Positions 10,455 to 21,551 of a stretch of DNA of 64,000 bases are shown piece after piece; position 1 is the stretch's first letter, and each line of letters begins with the position of its first letter. Under the pieces are notes generated by a model that had not been told where the DNA came from, made no database searches, and saw nothing but the letters and a program-made list of their open reading frames with translations. The stretch comes from Micrasema longulum. Lineage: Eukaryota > Arthropoda > Insecta > Trichoptera > Brachycentridae. The stretch lies in NCBI GenBank assembly GCA_022494885.1, contig JAGVSM010004259.1:1-64000 (forward strand), given 5' to 3'. The position numbers and the translations under genes were made by a program.

Positions 10455-11320
10455 ATAAATTTTATTACTGATTCCCTTTGCAAAAAACCTCAAGTTGACG
10501 CCATATGCACCGATTTTCAAAAGGCATTCGATAAAATTAACCGTAACATCTTGCTTCATAAACTGAAATTTTGTAAAATTTATGACAATCTTTGAAGATG
10601 GTTAATTCATATGTAACAAATGCTGCAGCTCTGGTGTTCCGCAGGGTGCCCATTCAGGTCCCATTTTATTTTCTCTCTATATTAATCAGTGCTTTAAATA
10701 TTCTCAGCTTCTACGTTTCGCTGATGATGCAAAAATCTTTTCCAATGTCAACGATATGTCTCACTGTGTAAATATTCAAGAATATCTTGATCGTCTTATT
10801 GATTAGTCAAATAAAAAATAATTTTAAAATAATACCTCAAAATGTTATTCAATGACATTTACTCAAAGTATATAAAAAAACGCACAATTATACGATCGAA
10901 GATAATTCCATATCACGGTGTAGTGAGATGAGAAACTTATAAGTTATTCTTCACAGTAGATTGCTGGTTGCGTATCAAATAAATTATATTGTTGAAAAAG
11001 CTTACCAAATGCAGGGCTTCATTTTAAAAATGTCCGAACCCTTTAAAAACCAAACACATTGAAAACTTTATGCAACACTTTTGTACGCAGGTAACTTGGA
11101 GTTTGCTCCTGCTTTGTAGAGCCCACAATGCATAACATAGAAAAGATTGAAAATGTTCAACAAAAATGTTTAAAATATCTAGATTATAAGAACCATAAAA
11201 CGCTTTGCACTTACAGTCAATCTGCTAAAAAAAATAGATTTTTTACCCTTGAAAGTAGACGCACTATATCTGAATTATGCTATTTATATAAATTATTAAA
11301 TAATAAAGTTTAAAAAAATA
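10455..11320 (+). pseudogene. Jockey-like LINE reverse transcriptase, decayed (family J2)
   Basis: Scattered frames read QVDAICTDFQKAFDKINRN (RT block with the first catalytic Asp, about 10494-10550), then FADDAKIF (10718-10741, the YADD-type catalytic motif). Later come LGVCS..CFVEPTMHN and IEKIENVQQKCLKYLDYK, and a C-terminal frame at 11128-11313 with SRRTISELCYLYKLL. Several stops and frameshifts separate the blocks, so it is inactive. A partial relative lies at 43590-44450. The N-terminal endonuclease is missing, so the copy is 5' truncated. Confidence 0.8.
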
Positions 11321-11790
11321 TTTTTTTTTTTTTTACCTACTCTCCAAAATTAATCTAAATGTCCCCTTTTGCGTGACAAGAAATAAGTTTTTACTCCATC
11401 TGCCAATCTGTAGCACTAACTATGTATACAATACTCTTTCCTCTATCGTTCTTGCTCTTACAATAATGCTTTTTTCTCATCTATTGATATATTTACACGC
11501 CCCTTAATTTATTTAAAAATAAATTAAGACTCATTCTTTTTGGCTGCTTTACGATTCCATTTGATATTCAATGATGCTCACACTTACACACACCTGAACA
11601 TTTAATCCCACCCAATACACACAAACACACCTCTACAATTACTCTTATACAAATACATATAAACACACCCCTATGTTGTACCATAATTTAATATGTTGAC
11701 TTTTATTTAGATATTTCGCTGGTCTGTCTTTAAACTTTTTTATGTTATAATATCATTGTCGACTGTTTGTTTCTGTAAAATAAATAAAAG
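11321..11790 (+). mobile_element. J2 LINE 3' UTR
   Basis: It continues from the J2 coding remnant and matches 44030-44450. Shared words are ATATCATTGTCGACTGTTTG near the end and ACACACCT-rich stretches. It ends in AAAATAAATAAAAG. Confidence 0.65.
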
Positions 11791-11794
11791 GGAA

Positions 11795-11838
11795 ATCATG
11801 ACGACAAAAATTTGGACAAACTCTAAAAAATGTTGACA
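11795..11838 (-). repeat. FB1 outer terminus
   Basis: ACAAAAATTTGGACAAACTC followed by AATGTTGAC is the reverse of the FB1 outer end AACAATGTTTTGAGTTTGTC. It lies directly after the J2 tail. Confidence 0.5.
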
Positions 11839-11839
11839 A

Positions 11840-12275
11840 ATGCCTTAAAAATAACTCTTTTAATTTATCTAATGCATTTTTAATGAATTTTTTGACTACG
11901 CGATTTCGAAAAAACAGCGTTTATAAATGGTTGAATGGTTTGATTTTCTTACTTTTTATGAGACTACAGCTTTAAACCGCGTTGAAAAACTAGCCTCCAA
12001 AATAGCTGTAACGAGATGCCAGACTCCTTCTCTTATCTCAACTATAATTACTTTGGATCCCCGCCAAACTCCGGAGTATCTTTTTAAAAAGGCTCTCTAT
12101 GCAACTTACATATAACGAGTAATGCATTTTTATTTCAAAGAACTATTAACGGATGCTTCGCGGATTATGGGGATAACGTGAAAAGGAGATGACGTCATGT
12201 TAAAATTAATGGCGGAATCGCTTTTGTATGGGACACAGTAACGAGCTTAAATCATGAAGAATTATAAATAGAGAA
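11840..12275. other. Unassigned; unrecognised plus ORF 11927-12115
   Basis: The 62-codon frame reads MVEWFDFLTFYETTALN and later LDPRQTPEYLFKKALYA. It reads somewhat protein-like, but I do not recognise the family. It may be a LINE or transposase scrap. Confidence 0.3.
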
Positions 12276-12276
12276 T

Positions 12277-12944
12277 GCATTTTACACTTATATGTTTATA
12301 AATTTGTATTAACCGCTTTAATTTAGACTTATACTTCGACCGGTTTCGAGGTTACTACATCATTGTTACGAATTAAACTAACTTTTAATTACTAACGTTG
12401 CTATTTATATTGTATGAAAGAGACAAAAAAAATTAAAAAGAGAGAAAGAAGATAAAATAAATCGTAACGGGAATATTGTTAAAAGAGGACTCGAAGCTAA
12501 ATTTATTGAATATTTATTATTTGAAGTTTTTGATAAATGGCTTTACTAATTTCTAATCTTTCTAAATTGTCTGAACAAAAACCATGATTATTAACATGCA
12601 AAATTTCTACACCCGTTTCTTGATTAAAATCATGGTTTTCGGATATAAGGTGATTTGCAACTTCTAAGCGAAGAAGACTTCTTTGCCAACATATAAAATA
12701 TCTCTGAAAAATTTTTCAGAGTCCTCTTTTTAAAATATTCCCATTATGATTCATTTTATCTTCATTCCCTCTCTTTCATTTTTCTGTTTCTTTCATACAA
12801 TATTTTATAATATAAATAGAAACGCGAGTAAGTATAAGTCTGTTTTATTCCTGAAGATGGGTAGTAACTTCGAAGCTGGTCGAAGTATAACTCTAAATAA
12901 AAGTGGTTTATTCAAATTTATAAACACATAATTGTAAAATGTCA
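12277..12944. mobile_element. Penelope-like element fragment flanked by inverted terminal repeats (group B)
   Basis: The arms at about 12277-12488 and 12715-12944 are inverted copies. They share ATACTTCGACCGGTTTCGAG against, reversed, ATACTTCGACCAGCTTCGAA, and a diverged stretch ending AAGAGGACTC. On the strand that reads out of the arm they show CTGAAGA...GAA(G/A)C(C/T)GGTCGAA followed by AAAGTGGTTTAT, the hammerhead-like layout of PLE termini. The middle (12503-12716, minus) encodes a PLE endonuclease tail. The arms and the tail together support a PLE, since PLEs are known with direct or inverted terminal repeats. Confidence 0.7.
12503..12716 (-). pseudogene. PLE GIY-YIG endonuclease, C-terminal fragment
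   Basis: The frame reads RLEVANHLISENHDF, then ETGVEILHVNNHGFCSDN, and LERLEISKAIYQKL before a stop at 12505-12503. The H-L...NH...LERLEI order is the end of the GIY-YIG endonuclease domain at the C-terminus of Penelope-type proteins. The GIY and YIG motifs themselves and the RT are absent, with a stop just upstream. It is complementary in content to the remnant at 60888-61079, which keeps the GVY...YFGRT part. Confidence 0.7.
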
Positions 12945-13324
12945 TACTACAAAGTGAAAAATGTTTTTGATGACAATAATAGAGAGTGCATTTTAAAAAT
13001 TTGAATCGTTTATTACAATTCGAATAATTGACGTTTATATAAGATAAACCAGGCTCTCATAAAAGCAATAAAGATACCTATTTGAAGGAGTCTGCTTACA
13101 ATCTTACGGACACGTTAATTTCATGAACATTTTAGTGGGTAAGTATATAAATATTAGAATAGTTTTTTTTGTATTATTTTTATTTTTTAATTGTTAATTT
13201 TTGTTAAATAATGATACTTTACTAACCAAGTAATTCTGAAAGTGATAGTTTGATATGCCTCAACTTTCCCATTTGAGACAATGTTTCAATTTATGAAGGT
13301 AATGAATATTAGACATTAAGAATA

Positions 13325-13560
13325 AAGAGTCATTGACACATTTTTGGTCATGTGGTCAAAAGAGGAGATCCCAGCAGAATGCTCGTACAAGAGTTTCTCG
13401 TAATTTGAATAATTTAATACCAAAAACCTGTGCGACTTTCGCTCAGAAAAATATCTCTTCTGTGGCCCCAAGAGTGTTTAATGTCCTAAATGAAGACATT
13501 GGGCCTTCAACAATATTTAAATTATGTAAACATGTTAGCAGACTAGCTGAATTTACTTAA
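13325..13560 (+). pseudogene. LINE ORF2 C-terminal remnant
   Basis: The frame reads RTRVSRNLNNLIPKTCATF and SVAPRVFNVLNEDIG with a natural-looking stop at 13560. The RTR...P...S...AP+xFNxLP block is the standard C-terminus of Jockey/CR1-type ORF2. FB1 right-arm sequence starts at the stop codon. Confidence 0.7.
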
Positions 13561-13655
13561 ACCAGTTAACGACAGGTCATAAACACTGTAAATGCCTAGA
13601 CTTCCATATTCGCTTCTCAAAAATGTTTTCCCTGTGTTGCAACAACTTAAGATAT
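13553..13655 (-). repeat. FB1 right arm
   Basis: ACTTAAACCAGTTAACGACA, then GTAAATGCCTAGACTTCCAT and TTTTCCCTGTGTTGCAAC, form the reversed FB1 inner arm. Confidence 0.65.
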
Positions 13656-13973
13656 TGGACCTTACTTTTAAACCTGATATAATGTAATGCCTATATCAGG
13701 TTATTATTATTATGAAATTCTCGTCCGTATTCTGCAACTATGTCTAGGAGTTACTTTATACCAAGTTTATAAGTAAGGCTCATTAAGTTTTCCAAAACGA
13801 AAGCCGTTTTAAGAAGTGTACAAGTGTGGATTTTGTATAAGGTAAGAAATCGTTGCAGGAGACTGCTGCGAGATATTGCATAAATTTATATACTGTACTA
13901 TTAGGCGTGTTTTTCAGATGTTTTTTGAAATTTATGGCTATGTAGTATTTTTTATTTGTAGTATTCTTTGATA

Positions 13974-14396
13974 TCGGGGGTTAAAAGTCATAAGGGCGAA
14001 ACTACAAAAACACAGTTTTGGGATAAATGATAAAACAGTTTTCAAAAAATAATACTGTCTTTTAAGGGTAACAAATAAAGAAAAGAAAATTTAAAAAAAG
14101 TCAATAGAGCATAAAATATTTTAGAGACAAAAAATATGAAACTACGCTTTCGTCTATATGACCCTAAATTGCGCTTACATTAGTAAATAACCAAATTGAT
14201 GTAAAAGGCGTTTTATTCTTCTGACTTCAAACAAAACGCTTCATTTGTAGTTTCACACAAATTTATCTAGGTAACTAATTATCGGATGAGTTTCATCTTT
14301 TTGTCACTAACAGGATATTTTGTTTGTATATCAGATTAGTACTTAACACAAAACAGCATTTTTTGTAGTTTCGCCCTTATGACCCTAAGCCCCCGA
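13974..14396. mobile_element. TA-flanked MITE, 423 bp
   Basis: The termini TCGGGGGTTAAAAGTCATAA with GGGCGAAACTACAAA, and the reversed right end TCGGGGGCTTAGGGTCATAA with GGGCGAAACTACAAA, are inverted over about 35 bp and continue imperfectly. TA flanks both ends (13972-13973, 14397-14398), as for Tc1/mariner-type insertion. Subterminal GAAACTACGC and TATGACCCT words repeat inside (about 14140-14165). There is no coding frame. Confidence 0.75.
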
Positions 14397-14479
14397 TATA
14401 TGCTTTTATTTTCTATTTTGTTGTTTCCTCAACTTAAAATAAATTACATTTTTTTTGTAATATGTATCTTTATATGAAT

Positions 14480-14503
14480 AAAAAATATATATATATATAT
14501 ATT
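14480..14503. repeat. (AT)n microsatellite
   Basis: Alternating AT over about 20 bp. Confidence 0.8.
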
Positions 14504-14589
14504 TTTACAAATATTTTACAATATAAGTAAGCTCAATGGTGTCGAAATGCCATCACTTAAGTGAGTATGTGGTACAACTATAAGTGAGC

Positions 14590-14700
14590 GACCGAAGTTT
14601 CCATTTCGGCTTTGGTTTCGGCCAGTTTCAATCGCTGTTTCGGTTTCAGCCAAGTTTTGGCCGAAACCCCGGCATACCTAAAACCTGCGGTCGGGATGAG
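14590..14700. repeat. TTTCGG-rich short-repeat block
   Basis: The words TTTCGGC, GTTTCGGCC, TTTCGGTTTC and GGCCGAAAC recur in both senses, giving self-complementary structure around GTTTTGGCCGAAAC. This resembles internal repeats of some hAT-type MITEs, but no ends were found. Confidence 0.4.
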
Positions 14701-15664
14701 TCGGATACGTTCGGCTGTACTCGGGTGGAATGTTAGCCCAATTAGGGATATTGGATGTGGTCAATTTAAAAATATTTATACTGTATTGTCATTGTCTAAC
14801 ATAAAAAAAACAAACATTACTTATCTTGTGATTTGTTGACTGTAGTAGTTCTAAGGTTTTTCGTATTTATATTTTTGTAATTCCTTTATAGTCAACAAGT
14901 TAATGTTCTCACAGGGAACATTGAAAATCTATTGCATATAAGTTATTAATGCAACATAACAATTGGTTGGTTGGAAAAAAATGCCATTTGGAAATTATTA
15001 TAATTTTAATATTTACTTACATGTACCTAGTTTATTTCACATTTTTTTATTACCATGGGACTAAAAGTCCTGTGTTTAGTTGGGCCGGGTAATGAGTTGA
15101 CACAAACGTACAAGTTTATCACCATAAATAACTTATTGGATCGGAAACATAATAATCATTTTAAAAATAAATAAATGGCGCCAGATCAATACAGTAATCA
15201 GCGAAACTCGAAAATTCGGAAAATCATCAAGGAGTTTCCCACTCAAATCTCTTCCACTAAAAAAAATCCAGTTCTTAACTCCTTTTTTGAAAAAAATTTT
15301 TAGTCAATAAGTCCGTTAATGTACGATTAACATTATGTACAAAAAATTAAATAAATAAACAACGACCCAAAAAGCGCTTAAAATAAACAAATTTACTCAA
15401 TAAATTTTTGCCTTTTATTTCATTGCGTAATTTACTCTATTTTTATATTTTTTTTAATTTATGATTGATTAATTATAATACACAAAGAATTAAACAAATA
15501 CAATTCATTGAATTACAATTCCAGGAGTTACAACAACTCAATTAGGGACAAAAAAAATATTATTTAAAAAAAAACATATTGAGAATAACAAAGAAACAAA
15601 GCAAGTTTAGCACTGTTTTAAATGAACTCGTAAGGTTTAACAATAAAAATGAATAAATTTGTAA
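14701..15664. other. Unassigned sequence
   Basis: No supported gene. It is A+T-rich with a few unique-looking stretches and no repeat match in the window. Confidence 0.35.
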
Positions 15665-15790
15665 ACAAAATTAAAAATAGAGTGCTGCATTGGTTTGGAC
15701 ATGTAGAACAAATAAACGGTAAAAGAACGACTTAAAAGATAGATACAGAAAAGAGAAAAATCGAGAAATACATTGAATGACCAATGAAAA
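15665..15790 (+). pseudogene. LINE C-terminal remnant (WFGHVE type)
   Basis: The frame reads NRVLHWFGHVEQINGKRTT, then a stop and KIDTEKRKIEKYIE. WFGHVERM followed by basic residues is a hallmark of the C-terminal region of RTE-like and related insect LINE ORFs. The better preserved relative is at 35801-36040 (minus). Confidence 0.55.
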
Positions 15791-16044
15791 CATGCATTCA
15801 ATTATGGCCGCATAAAGTATAACTGAGGAGAAACCGAAGCCATAAAATAAAAATAAAATGAAAAATGAGCTTTTTAAAATAAAAATTGAGATATTTCTTG
15901 GTGAAACTAAATTTTAATAAAAATAATAACTCCTACATTATTAAACTGTTGTGTAGTAAATTTACAAAGTGTTTTATTTTTAATAAATTCAAAATGATTT
16001 TCTTGATTTCATGATGTAAATGCTGAAACAATAAATAATAAAAT

Positions 16045-16235
16045 CGAGTGAAGATAAGCCCGCCACGTTATGAGGTATTTGGCGCGTTTGCCTACCGTTT
16101 GTGAGGTTCTTGGTTCAAATTTATGGCAAAAAAACGAGAAATATTGATTTTATAATGGTTTTAACTGAAATATTTCATTGTTCTTAGACTAGCACCTGAA
16201 GTTTAGGACAACATGGAGTCGTTTTGAAACAAGGC
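16045..16235 (+). mobile_element. SINE-A, plus orientation
   Basis: The head AAGCCCGCCACGTTATGAGG and CGCGTTTGCCTACCG, then a B-box-like TTGGTTCAAATTTATGG, lead into TTTCATTGTTCTTAGACTAG and CACCTGAAG, which match the SINE-A body reversed at 9.0-9.27 kb. Confidence 0.6.
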
Positions 16236-17199
16236 AATATTATGTATTCCGACTGAGTCGACAATGCAGTTTCATACATTGCGTATTTATCTTTTCCACT
16301 TTCATATAATTCTCAGTGATTAATTGTCTATACAGGTGATATTATTTGTTCAATAAGAAACTATTTCCATATCTCCTGAAATACGTTTAAATTATTTTCC
16401 TTTTAACCTTTTCTTTTCTTATTTTATTAACGGATTTATGATCTTAATTTTTAAAGGCCGTTTTAATTTAAATTTTTTCGATATAAATTTAAGTTTTTGA
16501 TTTATTTTATTTTTATTTGTAATCTAGTTTTGGTTGCATTTATGAGCACTTACTACTTTAAGATTTTTTTTTCTTAAATTGCAAATATCTTCAAGTAACT
16601 GTTTATTCTCTAATTTAATTGTATTTTAAAAAAATATTTTAAAGCATTTTATTTGACTCTGTTGAGTTTTTTATTCTTTTTTCTTAATGCTATTTTTTGT
16701 TTGTTCAAAGCATAAAAAAAATGTTTATACAATATTTTACATGTGCATAATATTATGCCTTTACTTTTTTATTTGAATCTTAATGAAAATGAATGTCTGA
16801 GCACCCGATGACCAACTATTATTAAATAGTTTATCGGGATAAATATGTTTTCATTCCTTATGTTTTTATTCTAATAATATTATATTGTAATAATATGTGT
16901 ATTTTATTGAATAGAGACTCTTTAAAAAAAAAAATTTTGAGAGTATCTCTTCATCGATTACCGATAAATACCATCTTGTCTTAAATGAACTGTTATGAAC
17001 GAATTCGTTTCCATTTGTGGGGTACTTTTGGTTTCCTCTTTATTCTTATTAACGTGTAGAACTTCTATCAATAGAGAATGTTGTTTTGAGCTCGATGTGT
17101 GATAAATTGCTACAATCAATTACGGTTAAGTATCCTTTTACCATGTTGAAGACATTTTAACTCCTCACTCTGATAGTAAAAATGTAATCAATAAATAAT
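16236..17199. other. A+T-rich sequence, nothing recognised
   Basis: No frames or repeat termini identified. Confidence 0.4.
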
Positions 17200-17202
17200 T
17201 AA

Positions 17203-17455
17203 CAATAACATTGAGTGTGTCCAAATTTTTTCAGACACGCTGGATTTCCACTTTATTGCGATTTTGGATCTTAATTTGACGCAACGGGGGGAAAATATTT
17301 TTGAGATGGGAATATAGAAGTCAGGATATTTACAAGTCTTATGACCTGTCATTGGCTGATATAAATGGCCACTTTACACACTGTGTAACATTCATCATTC
17401 TGCATATGTTTAAATATCCACATTTACTCTACTCTTCCATCTATTTTCTTTTCTG
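17203..17455 (+). repeat. FB1 left half with outer terminus
   Basis: The outer end AACATTGAGTGTGTCCAAAT and GACACGCTGGATTT are followed by GGGAATATAGAAGTCAGGAT, CTGTCATTGGCTG and TGGCCACTTTACACACTGTG. The order of parts is the FB1 order seen at 54.3 kb. Confidence 0.65.
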
Positions 17456-17479
17456 TTTGTGTAAAAACATATTTTTTTG

Positions 17480-17790
17480 ATTAAAAATGACGACGTGTTG
17501 GCTCTGTCCATACATCCTCCTCCTCCTTCCTTAATCTGCATAGGGTTTGTGTTCCATAAGAATATTTCTTATAAATTTCTTCTATGTGCAGCTGACAGAG
17601 AGTCCTCTAGGACTCTATAACAGCTGCAAGTGGATGGTGGGCTTAAGGATCTCCCCTCAATGTTTTATTTTCTAACTTCATTGTTTTTTTAAAGCGTTTT
17701 TTTATAAAACACATTTGTCGATTATTTTCTCGTTTTTATTGTGCAGCTGTTGTTTTTTCTTATGAACAAAATTAAATAAATAAATCTTGA
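17480..17790 (+). mobile_element. LINE 3' end with stem-loop
   Basis: GCAGCTG (17588-17594) pairs with CAGCTGC (17621-17627) and encloses AGAGTCCT/AGGACTCT, a strong compound hairpin. It ends in ATTAAATAAATAAATC at about 17771-17785. A related hairpin lies inverted at 19785-19835. No coding part is attached, so it appears to be a 5'-truncated 3' UTR. Confidence 0.5.
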
Positions 17791-18305
17791 ATTCCACAAA
17801 TTGTGATCGATGTAATTTGAGAACAAGTAACGTGAAAATTTTGTTTTATTTTACATTTGTTATTTTTAAAAGCACGTATTCCTGGAAATTTTGCTTCGTA
17901 CATTAATAATACTTTTTGTTACTCAGCACTTAAACAGAGCAGAAAGCAGTTTACATTTAATTGAATTCAATTTCTATGAAAAAACATAAAGTATGTTTGT
18001 CTTACCTTCCCATAAACTATTTAAAAACCTGTCTGAACATTGAATACTAGATTTATCTATATGACATTAATTTTATTTTTAAAACGAAATTTTCCTAAGT
18101 GAAATATAATATTCAGGTTCTATTAGAGCGAGTTTAAAAAGACATCTACCCATTTAATTTTAAACATTTATATATATTTTTTTAATCTATGCATATTTTT
18201 TAAAAGGCGCTTTGATTTCTAAGATAATCTTAATGTACTTTTGGTTAAGAAAAAAAAACATCTACGAAATTTAATAACATACGAATAAAGAATTTATGAC
18301 AATAC
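17791..18305. other. Unassigned A+T-rich sequence
   Basis: Nothing recognised. Confidence 0.4.
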
Positions 18306-18307
18306 TG

Positions 18308-18396
18308 ATATAAACAGCTCCCTGGGGAGTTGAATCCAGTCCTTGTCTACAAAAATTTGGACAACCTCAAAATATTGTTGACTATACACATTATCT
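18308..18396 (-). repeat. FB1 outer right end
   Basis: ACAGCTCCCTGGGGAGTTGA, then AATCCAGTCCTTGTCTAC and AAATTTGGACAACCTC, form the reverse of the FB1 outer arm. Confidence 0.6.
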
Positions 18397-18706
18397 GTTT
18401 TTCATATTCTTAAAAAAAATAGAGTGAAATTTTACATTTGTTTAAGTATTGTAACCCATTAATATCCATAGTCGCATGGTGGTTTTTCTCGTTACTTATT
18501 ATTTCGACAGTGGAGTAGGTTGTAGGTTTGAAAGCATAGTACTCAAATTCTCTTTGACCGAAAGTGTTGTAAGTGTGTCTTTGATAATTTGTCCAAAAAT
18601 GGCGGGGACAGGATAGGTTACCTCTTCTAACGTTCTAAATCCGAAGAGCACTTACACGATAAGTGATGTATGAGTCGCTAAACAAGTGTTTCTTAAGACT
18701 GCCTAA

Positions 18707-18913
18707 GTGAGGAGACATTTTGTAATCCCTGTCAGAGAAATGGAATCACGAAAAGGATTTGCTCAGCTGTTGTGGATTATCTTTCTGCTTTGTCATTCTG
18801 CTACTCTTTATACGTTAATGTGTTGCGAGAACGGAGACTCCGTTTACCTAACAGGTTTAGCCGAATCAGGTTTGGAAGTCATTCGAATTACAATGATCGA
18901 AAAAGAGATTTAA
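18707..18913 (+). CDS. Candidate host-gene 5' exon with signal-peptide-like start (unverified)
   Basis: I do not recognise this protein. The 68-codon frame has two ATGs. The second, at about 18740, sits in a favourable context (GAAATGG) and starts MESRKGFAQ followed by the hydrophobic run LLWIIFLLCHSATLYTLM, then CCENGDSVYLTGLAESG. A short basic start plus a 15-18-residue hydrophobic core is what a secretory signal peptide looks like. The surroundings (about 18480-18960) are visibly less A+T-rich than the window and match none of its repeats. Possible donor-like GTTTGG or GTTTAG sites after CAG lie within the frame, but neither is a strong consensus, so the real exon could end before the stop at 18913. 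It may still be a chance ORF. Confidence 0.3.
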   Translation: MRRHFVIPVREMESRKGFAQLLWIIFLLCHSATLYTLMCCENGDSVYLTGLAESGLEVIRITMIEKEI

Positions 18914-19602
18914 TCTCACTTAGTGTTTACTGAAATCTTTGTATCCGCTTTGCATAATCAAGTGTTTCTCTGATGTCGTGCTTTCTATTACTTAAATAAT
19001 AATTAACGCGTATTATGAAAATTTTCAGCAAATTTTGCCTCAAACAAAGCAAAAAAAATATAACCAGAGAATAAAAATTCAAAACACGTTCATAAAAACA
19101 AAAATTTTAGTGGCAAATATAGAAAAAAAATCATACAAATTTAAACCCATAACTTAAGCATGCAAGATAAAACAAAAGATAAATATGAAAAGTTTTAGAG
19201 TGACAGAGGCAACGTATCATAGTGTATTCTTTTAGTTTTAAGGTAATAAGTGCCAGAGACAGCACTACACATAGTTAATAATGAATAAGGATTAAATATA
19301 ATTTATTTTGTTTTTATAGGCATAATTTTAATGTTGAGATGGATCAAAATATATTTACAAAATAAAAAGACAAAAGTTGCGTGATTTTTTGTTTTTCGGT
19401 TATAAGTTATACCGTGAGCCTTATTTAAATTAACATTGAAATGGTATACGAAAACACAAGTCAAAGACTATGATAAAGCATCAGTAAGGTAATATTATCT
19501 TCGATAAGTTACAGGAAAAACATAATTTTAATTTGTTTCAAATCAAACGTGATTTCATTTCACATTTTTATTATATTCTAAGTGCATGTTCTTTTTTAAT
19601 TC
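18914..19602. other. Unassigned A+T-rich sequence
   Basis: Nothing recognised. It could be intronic if the exon at 18.7 kb is real. Confidence 0.35.
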
Positions 19603-19640
19603 GGGTTGTGGTCTCGTGGGTAAGAGAGAGACAGTTATTT
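19603..19640 (+). mobile_element. SINE-B head fragment
   Basis: GGTTGTGGTCTCGTGGGTAA resembles the 5' head of SINE-B at 45575 and 59919. Only the first part is present. Confidence 0.35.
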
Positions 19641-19696
19641 TTAGCTTGAAACTTTGTTAATTGCATGCTGATTAATAACATAAAACCAATTTTGAT

Positions 19697-19770
19697 AACA
19701 ATATTTTGAGTGTATCTAAATGTTTGTAGAGAAAAAACTGGATTTTAAAAGTGGAAAATTAACATTGTGG
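19697..19770 (+). repeat. FB1 outer left end
   Basis: AACAATATTTTGAGTGTATC, then AAATGTTTGTAGAGAAAAAACTGG with small changes, matches the FB1 outer terminus. Confidence 0.5.
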
Positions 19771-19779
19771 GAAGAAACT

Positions 19780-19860
19780 TACCTCCAGCCGCAGCTGTTA
19801 TAGAGTCCTGAGGGACTCTTTGTCAGCCTCACTTTTTTCACAAATTTACTTTCTACATAC
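19780..19860 (-). mobile_element. LINE 3'-hairpin copy, inverted relative of 17.58 kb
   Basis: Reversed, it reads GCTGACAAAGAGTCCCTCAG then GACTCTATAACAGCTGC, matching 17590-17627. It is truncated by the FB1 end on its downstream side. Confidence 0.5.
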
Positions 19861-20194
19861 ATTATTCTTTCCAAGTGATTTAAGTCAAAATCTAGGACAA
19901 AAAAGAGGGTGCATACAATAAATATACTCAATGTCCCTACTCTAGTCTACCTCTATCTCTTATTAAAAAAAAATTGAGAAAAACCTTTAAATATTTACCA
20001 AGTTACCAAACATTACACATTATGTATGAGAGTTTTTTATTTTTTATATATTTTTTTACACAAATACTTAAGCGTTAGCCTAGACAAGGTAACCGAGAGA
20101 AAGAGACAAGAGAGATATTTTGGAAAATCAGCAGATAGAAGAACTAAAGAAATATGGATATTCAAATATTGGAAAAATAGTAAATGTAATACAG

Positions 20195-20325
20195 TGCGTA
20201 AAATGACCACTTAAACCAGCCAATGACAGGTTTTAAGCTATGTAAATGCCTAGACTTCCATACTACCTTCTCCCAAATGTTCTCCATCCCTGTTGTAATT
20301 TGTAAACATTTTTTAAGATTCACAA
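20195..20325 (-). repeat. FB1 right arm
   Basis: ACCACTTAAACCAGCCAATG, then TGTAAATGCCTAGACTTCCA and GTTCTCCATCCCTGTTGTAA. This is one of the best preserved right arms. Confidence 0.7.
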
Positions 20326-20329
20326 ACGA

Positions 20330-21545
20330 TTGAAGGAATCCCTTCTGGATCAAGTATGATCATAAACAGTTTGACATTTACATTAGGTAAAATATAAAAC
20401 ACATCAAAATTCCGTGAGTTTGGTTTATAAATTTCAAGGTATTTTATTATTTAAGCTAATGACACAAATAAAACCAAGATATTGATTTTAAAACTAGTAC
20501 TTACTAAATTTATATGTATCAAAGTTAAAATCTCGTTATTTTAATGACACAAATATATGAAAGCAGGACTGAAACGAGTTTTGATTTATGTATTATAGGT
20601 AAACTAAAAATAGACGGTATCATTCAATTTTTATTCACATCAACCGAATTACACTCAGCGAAAAAATCTCTCATGCAAATTTAACACTGAAATCATCAAA
20701 TTTGTGCACTCTTTTTAGAGCCGGCCCGAACTGAGACCCTTAAAATGTTATTTTTCAAAGGCAAATAAAGCTATTTCACCTCGAATTTTACCGATAACGC
20801 AAGAAGCGAGACGTTACCGCGGTATCCATTTCACGTTATTTTTAATGAAATCGTATATTCAAAGTTTTGCGGCTATTATTGAAGGGAAAATTCAGAATTT
20901 CAATTACCTTGGAAAACGAGTAAACATGCCTGCTACTCAATTTATTGTAGAAATCGGGAAGTATTAGGAGAAAATCTCATTCGTTAAAAATATTTTTCTG
21001 GTGTAATTTCTGGGAAATAACCTCTCTTATCTATTGAAGTGAAAAAAAGTACGTTTCCTGATGTTTGAAGAAAGAGAATAATAAATTATTATTGAAGAAT
21101 CCTTCAAGCCGTCTGGTCACCGTAATTTTCCGGTACAATACAATTGTTGTCGTGTTCTACTATTAACGATAAATTCTTGTACTTTTTTGTCATCTTACAT
21201 TAAATAAATAATCCTATTATTTTAATATCCCGCTTCTTTAGAACTTTAAAAAAAAATTCAAATAAAAAAAATAAATTGATTAAATGGGACGTAATTAAAT
21301 TTAACTTGTCAGAATTACCGTAAATTATTTTAAAGTACTTTCTCCTTTTTAATTATTTATTTGGTTTAAAAACAGTTAACAAAATACTTAATACAAATAC
21401 AGAAATATTCTAATTAAAAAAGACACTGCGTATTTTTCCCTTTACAGATTATTACATTTATTTAACAAAAAAAAAATATATTGAGTTTTTCTTCTGACAT
21501 TTCTTGGTGGAACTGCATTTAAATTATAATAGTAAAAATATTTTA
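20330..21545. other. Unassigned; partly unique, less A+T-rich
   Basis: Positions 20690-20960 contain CpG-bearing unique sequence (for example GACGTTACCGCGGTATCC) without a reading frame that I can support. It might be conserved non-coding DNA. The remainder is A+T-rich. Confidence 0.35.
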
Positions 21546-21551
21546 TAGTTT

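Noticed and set aside
11927..12115. 62-residue plus ORF with DPRQTPEYLF
   Set aside because: It looks protein-like but I cannot place it. It is mentioned as unassigned sequence, not called as a gene.
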